From contig OW203768.1 of the NCBI GenBank assembly GCA_934045905.1, forward strand, positions 25,759,060-25,823,059: a stretch of DNA of 64,000 nucleotides, written 5' to 3'. Shown here one piece after another: positions 44,420 through 55,585 of this stretch; the stretch's first letter is position 1, and each line of letters begins with the position of its first letter. Made by a program: the position numbers and the translations under genes. The notes under the pieces are model-generated. The model made no database searches, was not told where the DNA came from, and was given only the letters and a program-made list of their open reading frames with translations. This DNA is from Leuctra nigra. Its lineage: Eukaryota > Arthropoda > Insecta > Plecoptera > Leuctridae.

Positions 44420-47400
44420 CTGGAACAACAATGGGAGAGATTTAATCTTTCGAAACGACTGTCTCCTCAGACCCAGACATACCATTACGAAGTATTTTGG
44501 TAAAAATTATGTTCATATTATGAAAAAAATGTTTGAAACAAATGGAAAAAATATAAAAATAAATTAATTTGTTTTCATAGCTTTCTTAATTGGTTAATGT
44601 TTTTTATTTTTTATAGATTATAATATAAAAAGTCATTTTTACTAGTGTATCAAAATAAAAAAAATCCTGAAAACAACAGCTATGTATTAAAATATTTCTA
44701 CACAGTCAATGACCAGAACATGAAAATGGAAAGTTGCCAGATAAATCGACAATGAACCAATTAAAGAAGAATATAACGCTGTTGTCGACAATCAAGTTAT
44801 TTACCTTTTGGAATTCACATTGAAGCGGAAGTTTCCCAGGACCAAAAATCATGCCCATATATAGACTATTCGGATTTTTTATTTTGCGGCAGATGTTAAA
44901 TATTGGGATAGAAAATAACTGGAACTTTGGAAGAAAATTCGTGAATATCTGCAATAGTCCCTGTAACAGAATGGGCAAGTATGTATAGAGAACCAAGGAA
45001 TTGCAGCTTGACTGACTCGTAGGTTTCTTCGAGTTAGAGAAATAACAATTCAATAGACTACATCCTAAACTGCCAGAGCACTCTGGTGGGAGAAATATCG
45101 GCGCACATTGAGTCGCCTGAATAGCGCCAACTGGAATAACGCCAACTCCCTTGTGTGACATGGGCTTTTCATGAACAGGAATAATGTCAACTCGGAGTTG
45201 GCGTTGTTCCGGTAAAAGTACTTTACCAAATTTACAAGTGGAATAACGCCAACTCTGAGTTGACGTTATTCCACCGGAATAACGCCAACTGGGAGTTGAC
45301 TTTATTCCGGTTTTAGCACTTAGAAGAATTCTCGTAAAAGTGGAATAACGCCAACTGTGAGTTGACGTTCTTCCACCGGAATAAAGTCAACTCCTAGTTG
45401 GCGTTGTTCCGGTTTTAGGACTTAGAATATTTCTTAAGAAAGTGGAAGAACGCCAACTCAGAGTTGACGTTATTCCTTTTTAAGTACTACTTGGTAGACT
45501 TCTCGGTAATTTTTAAAGAAATACACTAAGTTCCAAGAATTGCGGCAATCATTTGTATAACTTGTGATGAGCGGTTTTCGTAGGATTTTGCCTATGTTCT
45601 AGAATATAGCCTACTATGAAATAAACTGAACAATAATTATAAAAGTTTCATATTTCAAATTGAATTCATTATTTTGTAAGAAAGCTCTGAATTCGAACCC
45701 GGCCCGTAATAAGAAGAGCGAGCAGCTGCCAACTGCGAGGCTACCGGAAAAATACCTGTCAAAACAGGAGGAAGTAAACAAAGGATTAGGTACTGTGATA
45801 AGAGCGAGCAGCTGCCAACTGCGAGGCAACCGGAAAAATACCTGTCAAAACAGGAGGAAGTAAACAAAGGATTATGTATGGGTAGTACACGAGACGGGAA
45901 AGTCCGCCCCAACTTTTACTTCCGGGAAAAGCCTGGTTATCACCCAAATGAATGAAATTCCAAGCACCTGGAAATAAGCAAAATGCTAAGCAATGTTCTT
46001 AGGTCTAAATATCATATGAATAAAATATCTTATCTCTTTCTTAAAGGATCAGTAAACCCAAAAATAAAAAAAAAATGTTTGTCTTCGGGGATTTGAGCAC
46101 ATCCACGTGGTTTTTAAAGATACAGCATAACACATAGGCTTGAAATAATGCGTTCCTTCGTATAATAATATAATAGTAAATATATTATTATATTATAATA
46201 TAATATAATAGTAATATAATAATAGACGTTCCTTCAATGCGTAATGTCATACCTATGTTTGTCAAATTGCATTTTCACATCTGACTAATGTTTTGAACCA
46301 ATTACTGTATTTTTAGCTAATTTTACTAATGTGTGATGAATTAATGTCTGACTTATGTGATACTGTTTTAATTCGGACTGATTTTCCATGAAACCGATGT
46401 GATACTACGAAATATATTTGTGTAATGTATCATTTATTTATTTATGTATTTATTTATTATTTATGTATTTATTTATGGATTGATTTATTTAATAACAGCT
46501 TAGGAATCACCTACAGATATTATCTTTACAATAACATGAGTTAAAACATAAAATATACAATAACAATACCAATACCAATATCATGAGACAATATTTGGTT
46601 ATAGCAGATTATCGTTATTAATTAATTATCTCTAAGGATTTCTAATCCAACTCGTCAACATAACTCTTAATCTTAATCCAAAAGAGTAGTATTTCATGAT
46701 TTGGCGGTAAAACCTCCGCCTAGGTTATTTTTCCCATCGGTAAAACCTCCATGCGATTTCCAATATCGGTAAAACCTCCGTCCATAAAAGCTCCTACAAC
46801 CATGGACCTTAAAAAGGTCCAAAAGAAACATGTCCAAAAAGTTTTGTTGTCAAAGTGCAACATGTCCACAACAGCCAATCAGAATGGAGCTGTCACACGC
46901 TTGTAACATAACAAACAATGTTTGTTTTCTTGATTTTGTTTCAAAATGCAACATGTCCAATAGTTTGCTTCAAAACGCAACAAGTCAAAAATTAAAAGAT
47001 TAATTAGAAAAAGAGTAGAAATGTATTGAAGTTACTTTTTCAGCATTCCAATTCAAGAATTTTTTGTCTGAATTTTAAAACAAACAACAATACAATCCTA
47101 TTTGCAGTAATTAGTTACAAGTTTGGTTGATTTTTGAAAACAAAAACCTATGTTCTCCTCAGTACCTAAAATACTCATTTTGATTAAGAGTTAATGTTGA
47201 TGGCCGGGTTAGGTTATTATTAAGCCTATATTCTCAACGGAGCCGAGGCTCCACTAGTGAGAATGTAATAGAGAAGGGAGGAGAGGAAACCCGGTACCGG
47301 CATGTAGCCTACTCCTGACGAAAGATACCAAGGGGACCAACGGCTTAACGTCCCTTCCGAAGGACGGTGTGACATTCACAGCACGGGCCTCCACAACCCG

Positions 47401-50400
47401 CGCCGTCGAGAGACTGATAACAGGTGGAGGGAGGTCGTCACACTAACCCCCAAACACCCCAGTCGCTCTGGCCCAACGGCAGCAACCTGGCAAGGCAGAG
47501 TTGAATGGTCACCCATCCAACCTCTGACCGCGCTCAATGTTGCTTAACCTCGGTGATCTAACGAGAACCGAGGTATCCAACACACCAGCCGTTGGGTTTA
47601 AAAAAAATAGGTTGGGTAAAAATAGAGACAATAAATTATGAATGATAATATCTGCTATATAACCATATATTGTCTCATGTTATTGTTATTGTTATTGTAT
47701 ATGTTATGTTACAATAGCTCATGTATATGCAATAATCACAAAAAATAGTACTTATACATATTTACGAGAACGAATTTAAAACTAAAGATAATTTTTTCCA
47801 ACAGAGTATTATGAGCGATACCTAATAATTTCTTTGAGGCATGAAACGTCACCTTTATCTCAAATATGAAATTTTTGAAATAGTATTAAACTCCTCATGT
47901 GACAAACACATTCAATTAAATAACATTCAATTCAATGCGATTTTCATTAGCAAATTTGCTGCTTAAAATAATATTAGATAATTTACAATATTTTATTTTT
48001 ATATGAATGTTTTAAAGTGACTTTTCCAGTTTGACTGGAAAAGTTTGACATTTCTGTTTTTACTTTTGTGAAGTAAAAGTTATTCCACTTTTCCGAGAAG
48101 TCTGCCAAGTAGATTGCCGCAATTCTTGGAACTTAGTGTATTTCTTTAAAAATTACCGAGAAGTCTACCAAGTAGTACTTAAAAAGGAATAACGTCAACT
48201 CTGAGTTGGCGTTCTTCCACTTTCTTAAGAAATATTCTAAGTCCTAAAACCGGAGCAACGCCAACTAGGAGTTGACTTTATTCCGGTGGAAGAACGTCAA
48301 CTCACAGTTGGCGTTATTCCATTTTTACGAGAATTCTTCTAAGTGCTAAAACCGGAATAAGTCAACTCCCAGTTGGCGTTATTCCGGTGGAATAACGTCA
48401 ACTCAGAGTTGGCGTTATTCCACTTGTAAATTTGGTAAAGTACTTTTACCGGAACAACGCCAACTCCGAGTTGACATTATTCCTGTTCATGAAAAGCCCA
48501 TGTCACACAAGGGAGTTGGCGGTATTCCAGTTGGCGCTATTCAGCGTCCCCCGCACATTGTCTTCTGTGTAAACAGTTTAACCACACTGCAGTCTATGCA
48601 CGTAGTCTTTATTCATATCATTACATTTAAGGGGGGCAACGATCAGAAACTAAAATTTTACCATAATTACACTTATGAATATCGAAAAAGCAAGACCTAG
48701 GTGACATGCATTGAACCTTTATCTACATTTTCATCGCTTACTTTCATAACTTTGCTCCTACTATGTGGTCAGTATGTGTCGGGCACGAAAATGCTTCGTC
48801 GCTCGTCCGTCGCTCGCAAGGTGTGTTTCGTGCCCGACACATACTGACCACATAGTAGGAGCAAAGTTATGACAGTAAGCGACGAAAATGCTTCGTCGCT
48901 CGTCCGTCGCTCGCAAGGTGTGTTTCGTGCCCGACACATACTGACCACATAGTAGGAGCAAAGTTATGACAGTAAGCGATGAAAATGTAGATAAAGGTTC
49001 AATGCATGTCACCTCGGTCTTCCTTTTTCGATATTCATAACAGTTTGTTAAATATAGTCATTTATATTTTGTATTTCGCTCGAAAACCGCTCCAAATCGC
49101 TTTAGGTGGGAAAAAATATATGACCGGCCAGTCTTAATTCATTCATGCAATAACTTATGATGTAAAAAATGTGATTCGAGGACCTAATAATAGTATGATA
49201 CGATTGGCAGAAATTATGGCAGGCACCTGTTACTATTTGTAATAAATCATTATAAAATCAAGGAATTTTTTAAAATATGCGGTTTTCACTAAATGTCATA
49301 GAAATAAATATTACATTGCACCCCCCGACGGCTGCCCCCTTATCGTGGTGGTGGGGTTTGTGTTGGCCAACGATCCATTGCAGCTACGCCGGCGAGCATA
49401 TGCTCATGTGTAAGGGCTACCCATGCCGGACAGGTCCGTGGTGAGGTCCAGACAAAGAGCAGCCAGGGTTGGCCTAACCATGTCCTCCCTTGAATTTGCG
49501 GTCCCCATCGGGCCGGCCTGCCACCTCGAGATGGTGATCCCCCTGAAATCGGGTTCCGCCGGCCCGAATCCTTACACCCCCCGGTCCGTCCCCATTCCGG
49601 CCTGGCCTTCCCACCAGTGCTGGACTCCCCCGGATCGGGCCCGTTAGGTCAACCCCTTCCCAATGTCCTCCACTTCATTCAACAAAGTTTAGAGTAAAAT
49701 AATTAATGTGCGCAATATAACCTCGTCGTTGACGCGCCGTTCTACACTTTGATGCCTACAGTAAAAGTGGGTTTGCTCCAGCCTTTATATGAGAGTGTGC
49801 GCGCGCCGTACGACTTGGGTGGCGTGGAGCGACCGCTCCACTAGATTTTGACTCTGCCGTATTTGATATCACTACGTTTTAGAGCCTAATATTTAGATGT
49901 TTAAGTCGGTACACTTGGCTGATATTTTTACACAGTCTCATCGACAAAAACGTTTCCGTTTCCATTAGATAACAACCGACATGCGGATTTCTTACATTAC
50001 AGTGCGTTTCACATTTAGCTGTCCGGTAAGATATTTTGAATACCCCTTGTCAGTGAGCAGAGGGAGGGAAGATCTCGGAAGACCGCGCGATCGCACACAG
50101 CGACTGAGAGATGGACAAAAAACAGTTATTTGCAACACGTCTGCACGTCTGCACGTCTGCACGTCTGCACGTCTGCACGTCTGACCACGGACGGCCGCCA
50201 GCTTCTCGTGAAACGCAGTGTAGATCGAACGTTGACTTTGTTACTTACTTTCACATCACTTGTAACATTGACATCTTCATGGAACTTGATAACTGTGTGG
50301 AGTTTGGTTCTCTCACCCCCACTTAATGGCCTCACTTTGATGTCGGCCATTTCCATGGCGCTGTAACCATCACAGTTCTTCAAGTATTTCACAGTGCCTC

Positions 50401-52521
50401 TCATTTCTCCCGGGAACTGGAACATCATTCATTCTGTAGTTACAGGTGGGACAAATCACACTAGGTACTGTTGTTGACATAAAAGCCAACTAGAACTAGA
50501 ACTCTCATAATTTGTTTGTGACCCTGTACAATGCAACTATGTAGGTACTAAATTTTATTGAGTGAGCGAAGCGAGCGTCTCCTTTTGACTCTTTTGACAC
50601 GGACCTCTGTTTTTTTTGGCTGTTGACTGGAGCAATGGAAGTCGCACCGTTTCACCGATAGATCTGAAATTTTGCACACATGTAGAGACAACCTTTTCTG
50701 TTTGCTGACCCCAATTTTTTTTGAAATCCATAGATGGGTTAAAATTTAAATAAATATCTCCTGATAGGTTGAAAAATGAAAATGGTCTTCGATAATTCTG
50801 ATCAAACTCATATTTTGCATGGTCATTAAGACCAACATTGTCTCTTATTTTACAAATTTTCATCCCTATCAGTTAAGAACGTACGCACTTATTGACATTT
50901 TTAATAGCTGTCAGGGATGAAGTATCGAAATAACTGTTTTTCCTCTGCCACATAGATCTGATTTTCTTTAGGAACCACAGTGCTTAGATGCTATTTTCAC
51001 GTTTCAATGAAAAGCAGATACATTTATGTTGACAGAGTGGATAATTTTTCAATTTAATATGGATGTATATGTTTCTGTGCGTTCTGTACGCATTTCCGGT
51101 TTGAGAATTTGTACTACGTACCCGTGCTCGCTCATCAACGCGTTACACTGAGCGTTTTCCTAGTTTAATTCTAAGAAGAAGTGATAGAGCCAGAAAATAT
51201 TTTCGAATACTACGGGTGGGACAAAAGAAATCTCATCCTCAGATAATCATTATTTTTGGTTTGCCACTTCTTAGGTAATAGAATTAAATAAAATCTGGTA
51301 CATATAGTAACATAATTCTTAAACTTATAAATAAGTGTTCTAGTTGTATATTAAGTAAGCTTCTTAGAATAAAATAACAAATAATTATGAATTTATATGG
51401 TGATTTTCCACACCCGTAAAGCCATGGAATGACCGCTATGTCAAAATGTTATTCTTAGGCGTGAAAAGATCAATTGAATCACCTATTCAAGAAAGGGCGT
51501 CAGTCTATTTGAGGTGATTCCGATAAAAAATAAAAAAATGTCTCCAGTTCAGGCCATTTTTTTATTTTATATAAACTTACTTAAATAATAGTTAATAACA
51601 AAATGGTATTATTAATGAAACAAAATATTTATTATAAAACCATAAAGATAAAGTGAACTCCGCATTTTTTTGTTTAATTATTAAAAAAGTAAACTTTTCT
51701 TCTGGAATGGAGCCATTATTTTTCATTTTTAAATCTTTGGACTGCCGCTCTTTCTTGAACAAATGTGATTTTGAATATAATTTTCACATAGTATTTAATT
51801 ATTTATGATTAAGAAATATTTAGATTGTTTTTTTATTTAATTCTTTAAAGTTGGTTTAAGTTTTTTTAAGTTGTTTTAAAGTTATTTTCAACAACCTCAA
51901 AATGTGAACTGTAACTTCCTTGCAAGACGGCCCAGTTGTTCTTTCTGATATTTGAACAACACTGTTTTAGTTTGGTGGAGGATCACGCTTCACCTTTGAT
52001 CTCTTCAAAACCCCCGCTTTATAATTTCTGGGGTTATTTACACCCCTTATTCAGTTTTTTCTTTTCCTCAGGAAGGTCATCCATTTTGAGAGAATATTGC
52101 ACGTCTTCTTAATCTAAACACATTCCTAAGTCAGCTGGTTCGTTTGATCAAGAAAGGGCGTTAGTCCTAAACTGACGCCCTGTCTTGAAAATATACGTTA
52201 CTTCTAGGGGGGGATTTCGATGGAACTAAGGAGTACTGGAACTGATGCCATTTCTTGGCTGAAATGTGTGTCTACATGCTAAGATACATATTTTTAAAGT
52301 CAATTTCACTATTTTATGGACTGAATAAGTGACTCAATTGCATAAGCAGTAGTTTTGTGTTATTGTCTATTTTTTTAACCAAAGAAAATGGTAATGTCAA
52401 CTTGTTCAGATAAACAAATGAAATGTGTTGTGTTCGCTCGCTTGGCCAGACTTACCGCGTGATTCATGTTGAGTGAGCAGGCGGCTATGAGAAGAACACT
52501 GATGATGTTCAGAGTTGCCAT
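44252..52521 (-). CDS. Small secreted protein, DUF1091 / MD-2-like, four exons
   Basis: Exons on the - strand are 52521-52456, 50416-50249, 44960-44805 and 44419-44252, all phase 0, encoding about 185 aa. Exon 1 is a signal peptide (MATLNIISVLLIAACSLN). The mature part has KNCDGYSAMEMADIKV, then IPIFNICRKIKNPNS, then LPLQCEFQKGSEYPV, then ILRGAVNFKFTV and LILCIEGQAE. The pattern (one early Cys, C in the 'ICR.IKNP' block, C before F.KG.Y, late Cys) fits insect DUF1091 proteins, related to MD-2 lipid-recognition folds. Role unknown; an extracellular lipid- or ligand-binding protein is inferred. Introns are 2.0, 5.3 and 0.4 kb; the 5.3-kb one holds the foldback element. Gene structure is well supported, the family name less so. 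Confidence 0.7.
44805..44960 (-). CDS. Exon 3: ICRKIKNP block
   Basis: 52 codons. The acceptor TGTTACAG precedes 44960 and the donor GTAAAT follows 44805. It contains FLPKFQLFSIPIFNICR, KIKNPNS and LPLQCEFQK, the most DUF1091-like part of the protein. Confidence 0.7.
45178..45476. repeat. Left arm: six 33-bp palindromes
   Basis: Starts at 45178, 45240, 45276, 45342, 45378 and 45444. Two close pairs are separated by ACC, giving start spacings of 36 and 66 bp and a higher-order period of 102 bp. The spacers between pairs share GGTTTTAG.ACTTAGAA. Confidence 0.9.
45708..45875. repeat. Two tandem 86-bp units
   Basis: Each has AGAGCGAGCAGCTGCCAACT and CAAAACAGGAGGAAGTAAAC. Inside the foldback element; coding frames across it are by-products. 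Confidence 0.75.
47226..47597 (-). mobile_element. 5S-rRNA-derived SINE (SINE3-type)
   Basis: On the - strand the first 110 bases follow 5S rRNA. They contain ACCTCGGTTCTCGTTAGATC, ACCGAGGTTAAGCAACATTG, AGCGCGGTCAGAGGTTGGAT and GGGTGACC, that is the internal A- and C-box promoter regions. A non-5S body of about 250 bp follows, ending in a hairpin (GGAGCC/GGCTCC) and CTAG. Too diverged for a 5S gene, so a Pol III SINE. Inserted inside the foldback element. Confidence 0.75.
48186..48483. repeat. Right arm: six palindromes, inverse of the left arm
   Basis: Starts at 48186, 48252, 48288, 48354, 48389 and 48451. The pairs are joined by GGT. One copy (48354-48385) has lost a base. Spacers are the inverse of those in the left arm. 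Confidence 0.9.
48668..49040. repeat. Hairpin whose arm end is tandemly duplicated
   Basis: GACATGCATTGAACCTTTAT and following bases are mirrored at 48970-49015. The core unit (ATGCTTCGTCGCTCGTCCG ... GTAAGCGACGAAA) occurs twice in tandem, about 98 bp per unit. Lies in intron 2 beside the foldback element. Confidence 0.8.
49319..49648 (+). mobile_element. LINE 5'-UTR-like fragment
   Basis: The opening CACCCCCCGACGGCTGCCCC and GGTGGTGGGG resembles the start of the I-like LINE at 56683 (ACCCCCCGAAGGACTGCCAC, GGTGGTGGGG). GC-rich, no ORF with motifs. Probably an isolated 5' fragment. Confidence 0.5.
49735..49844 (+). mobile_element. Helitron-like family 2 3' end
   Basis: Ends CGTACGACTTGGGTGG, then hairpin GTGGAGC/GCTCCAC and TAG. 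Only the last 110 bp are recognisable. Confidence 0.6.
50137..50183. repeat. 8-bp tandem repeat GCACGTCT
   Basis: About five and a half units, 65 bp downstream of the exon 2 donor on the - strand. ACGT cores every 8 bp. Confidence 0.85.
50249..50416 (-). CDS. Exon 2: N-terminal half of the mature domain
   Basis: 56 codons. The acceptor TTCCAG precedes 50416 and the donor GTAAGT follows 50249. It begins FPGEMRGTVKY and ends NVTSDVK. An earlier acceptor (ACTACAG) was rejected because it brings an in-frame TGA. The strand pattern suits a beta-rich lipid-recognition-type fold. Confidence 0.75.
50559..51163 (+). mobile_element. Helentron-like element, copy h (intact)
   Basis: 605 bp, from TGAGTGAGCGAAGCGAGCG to the hairpin and CTAG|T. 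Almost identical to copy j (55586-56201), so both are young. No ORF, no target duplication. In intron 1 of the secreted-protein gene. Confidence 0.8.
51164..52455. other. Remainder of intron 1, AT-rich
   Basis: No gene. A hairpin at 52149-52189 (AGGGCGTTAGT / ACTGACGCCCT with TCAAGA/TCTTGA outer arms) is partly repeated at 51485-51505. Confidence 0.5.
52456..52521 (-). CDS. Exon 1: signal peptide
   Basis: 22 codons from ATG at 52521 to a GCG codon, followed by donor GTAAGT. The peptide has a hydrophobic core (IISVLLIAA) and a plausible cleavage after NHA. A TATA box lies 43 bp upstream. Confidence 0.75.
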
Positions 52522-52557
52522 GGTAACGCAGTTGCTCCTTGGCCAAGTGGCTCTCTG

Positions 52558-52565
52558 CTTTATAT
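52558..52565 (-). promoter_or_regulatory. TATA box of the secreted-protein gene
   Basis: ATATAAAG on the - strand, 43 bp before the start codon, so transcription would begin about 10-20 bases before ATG. Such a short 5' leader is common in small secreted insect genes. Confidence 0.5.
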
Positions 52566-53428
52566 CTGACGCTACAACAGACGCTACCTTGTCTTTTTCA
52601 TTGAAAAGTCGGCCTTGCGTGATGAAGTGTCAACTGATGCTGCAATTGATTCATCAAAACTTGATAATACATATTCTTTATTCTTTAATTCTGGGAACAA
52701 ATTATTATTACAATTTTTTTTTGAATTTACGTGCAATATTGTTATCTACTTCCCATAACTGAGCATGATGCAAACGATAGGGATAGGCAAATCCACTGTT
52801 TAAGTATTTGGAGGATATAAATAGTTTAACATACACGGGCCAATTTCAATTCAATTCAATGTAATTTTTTTTTCAATTTTAATATAATTTTAATTCTTTC
52901 AACCTTTTTAAAATACAATTTTAAGAAATTCATACACTGAGTTATTTAAACTAGAACCGTTTGAGTGAAAATTGAAACTTCGCATGACAAAAACGTATTA
53001 CACCAAAACGTATTACCTTTTACATGTTACAACATTATACCATACCATCAACGCTACAACACTGTTCAGAGAAAAGTAGAGAAAAGCGAAAATTGAAACA
53101 CAAAGAGAAACACAAAATTTTCCCTGGCAATACGCCGCGGACGCGTAATGCAAGTGTTCGATGCCCACGTTTGCAATATCGAGTCATTGAAGTTTTAGGT
53201 AAGGTTGTGTTAAGTTTGACACTAACACAGCGGAGCATTGGAAAAGCAAACTGGTTTCTGTTGTACAGATGTGGCTTTAGAGAACATTGGACAGCAAATT
53301 GGTGGAATAGGAGGGGACTGTGAAGAAAATAATAAGTATGTAACACCAAAACGTGAAAATGTGAGAGAGAACACTTACATTCTTACGGAAATCATATTCT
53401 TTGTAATCAGAAAACGTCTTCTACCTAT
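52566..53428. other. Upstream region of the secreted-protein gene
   Basis: AT-rich. 52945-52985 repeats a piece of Helentron copy k (GTTTGAGTGAAAATTGAAAC). Frames at 53024-53441 show no known motif. Confidence 0.45.
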
Positions 53429-54019
53429 TGAGCGACCATAACGAGTGACTCCTTTTGGCTCTAGCTCGGACCAATGTGTTTTTTTCTGTTACTGACGCTA
53501 TACAGGTCACAGTTTTTCTACGATCGAGCTGAAATTTTGCACACATGTGCAAAATTGGACCATTTATTTGAAATCCGCTAATGGTTCAAATTTAAAAAAA
53601 TAATATCTTTCGATTGGTTGGTCCGATCAATTTGAAATTTCGACAAGTCATTCCGACATTAATATTGTCCCCAATCTTACCTAGTTTCAGCCAAATTCTC
53701 CCATTGGTTTAAAAACATGTATCCTGTGATTATTGAAATTTAAACGTGAACCGTTTGAGTGAAAATTGAAACTTCGCATGACATTAGGACCAGTATTTTT
53801 GCCAACTTGAAGATTAATCTGTAGTTATTTTCAAAAGTGATTGTTTTTTTAAGGACATTGTTTCTATAATCTTGAATATTTGAAAAATGTATACTAAATT
53901 TTCATTATTGCCTTCTTGATGTTTCAGGTTCTAGGCCGTTAGAGCAGTAAACGCATACTTAACAAACCTCATGAAACGAAGGCTCGCTCCCCAACTCCTT
54001 ACACAGAGCGTTTTCCAAG
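53429..54019 (+). mobile_element. Helentron-like element, copy k (diverged)
   Basis: The 5' end TTGAGCGACCATAACGAGTG and the 3' end ACACAGAGCGTTTTCCAAG|T are both mutated versions of the family termini. The interior shows GATCGAGCTGAAATTTTGCA. Confidence 0.65.
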
Positions 54020-54030
54020 TATAATAAACA

Positions 54031-54285
54031 GGTTGGCTGAGTGGTAACGCTTTGAACTTGTATTCCGGAGGCCCGGGTTCGATTCCCGCAGCCGTCCTTC
54101 CTGACTGTTTTTTTTCGTGCTATTCCCTCAGCCGACAGGCAAATGCTGGGAAGGTACCATACTAATAAGCCACGACCGCCTCCTTCCCACCTTCCATCCT
54201 CAACTACTTTTCACCATCAACTCCCAATCATCATCATAATCATTCATCCGTCGCCATTAGCCTCGCTGCAGAACAGTGCGACGTC
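54031..54285 (+). mobile_element. tRNA-derived SINE with intact A and B boxes
   Basis: A box TGGCTGAGTGG (54034) and B box GGTTCGATTCC (54076), followed by the body found in triplicate at 27364-27967 (GCAAATGCTGGGAAGGTAC, GCCACGACCGCC) and the tail CTGCAGAACAGTGCGACGT. The next element interrupts it at 54286. Confidence 0.85.
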
Positions 54286-55157
54286 AAGGGGGGACTAAGG
54301 TGTAACTTCTAACTTTGTTGATAATTATTTTATTGACTTCAAATTTGGCACATATGTGTACATACTGCCAAAACTAAATATAAAAAAATAAAAAATAATT
54401 TTTTTAACAATGGACGTAAATATTTAACAATTACTCATTTTACAACAATGCAATTTATATTTCGTGCTACTCCAACAATATAAGTTTTTTTTAAGCTTTT
54501 TTCCACTAAAATGTAGCTGACCTATAGTAGTGGGACTCTACATATCACTTTTTAAATATTCTAATTTGTTTTCAAACTATGATTTTATTTACACAGTGAT
54601 ATTTTTTCAACATGATTTTCTCTAAAATGAAGGCATTGTTTATTTTTTTTCTGAATTGTCTGATAAGATATCAAGAAAGTGATATGTAGAGTCCTTAACA
54701 GAGCCTCATGGAAAACTCACAAAAAAAATCAAGTAATTTGGACAAGATTTGTAGAAGTAGGATAAAAAATAAATCCAAATTTTGAGTAAAAACAGGTAAT
54801 GGAGAAAAACCCCTCTAAAGCCTGACAATATATATGCATAAAATAAAAAATATATATGTAAAAAGATTATTTGTCTTAAAATTTTTAATTTATTCTTACT
54901 CCATAATAAATCAGCAGTATTAACAAGATTTTGAAATTCAAAATTTTATTGAATATACCCCAAATTATTACAAATTGTTGAAAACCGCCTCATTGCAAAA
55001 TAACACAAAATATTTTTTTAAGGCAAAAAAAACTTTTTTTTTTTAAATTTTGGAAACATTTAATTAAAACACATTTATATGTCAATGATAATACAAATAA
55101 AAAAAAAATATGTGAAAATATGTGAAAATTCTAAAAGTTTAACCTTAGTCCCCCCTT
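54286..55157. mobile_element. TIR element with AAGGGGGGACTAAGG ends
   Basis: 872 bp with inverse ends AAGGGGGGACTAAGG at 54286 and 55143-55157. The interior is very AT-rich, no ORF. The SINE tail seems to continue on the far side (GCCCCAGACAAAAAAGTATA). Confidence 0.75.
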
Positions 55158-55585
55158 AAGCCCCAGACAAAAAAGTATAATAAAATGCTTTGATCCCTGG
55201 AATTGTAGATCACGTGATGAGCGGCGATATGTGACGTCATGATAATTGCACTCGGAAGCGGCTTATTGTGAAATCTCTCACACTGTGCAACATTTACAAC
55301 CTCTTCCCGGTAATAATATTATGCCACCAGCAGCAGCTTCATATGACGATACAAAACATTGCATGAGGATGTAGCATAATTAAAATAATATGAGAATTAT
55401 ACCACGCATGTTTGATACATAAACTGATATTATAAACAAATTGCCAATAAAGTTGCACACCTACTGTTTTTTCAAACAATTACTTCAAAAATACATTATA
55501 TAATTTAACATATTTGATTTCAAACTCAATTGCATAAGATTGTATTCCAATAGACATTTTAAGAAGAACACAAACAATAAGTTAT
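55158..55585. other. Short unassigned stretch
   Basis: May begin with the displaced SINE tail; otherwise AT-rich without motifs. Confidence 0.4.

Larger units (their letters stand above)
45111..48551. mobile_element. Foldback (FB/MULE-like) element with palindrome-array arms
   Basis: 3.4 kb in intron 2 of the secreted-protein gene. The 9-bp target duplication CGCACATTG is at 45102-45110 and 48552-48560. The arms (about 45111-45555 and 48100-48551) are inverse copies. Each arm holds six 33-bp palindromes of the form GGAATAACGCCAACTC-x-GAGTTGACGTTATTCC. Inverse similarity continues inward (46550-46630 against 47630-47705). The centre has no transposase but holds a 5S-derived SINE. 9-bp duplications and repeat-built long arms recall Drosophila FB, which is linked to Mutator-like transposases; membership is inference. 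Confidence 0.85.

Noticed and set aside
44706..45161. Single 151-codon - strand gene
   Set aside because: It spans intron sequence and the end of the foldback element; only 44805-44960 looks coding, with splice sites on both sides.
45178..45476. CRISPR-like array of palindromic repeats
   Set aside because: Repeats are regular, but the spacers are themselves repeated and the array is mirrored in a eukaryotic foldback element; no cas genes.
45614..45912. Frames over the 86-bp tandem units
   Set aside because: Open in several frames on both strands because of the duplication; no motif.
47226..47597. Functional 5S rRNA gene
   Set aside because: Too diverged and fused to a non-5S body; the SINE reading fits better.
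50126..50428. Single 100-codon - strand gene starting MMFQFPGE
   Set aside because: Its 3' part runs past a consensus donor into an 8-bp tandem repeat; the exon reading with phase-0 joins is better.
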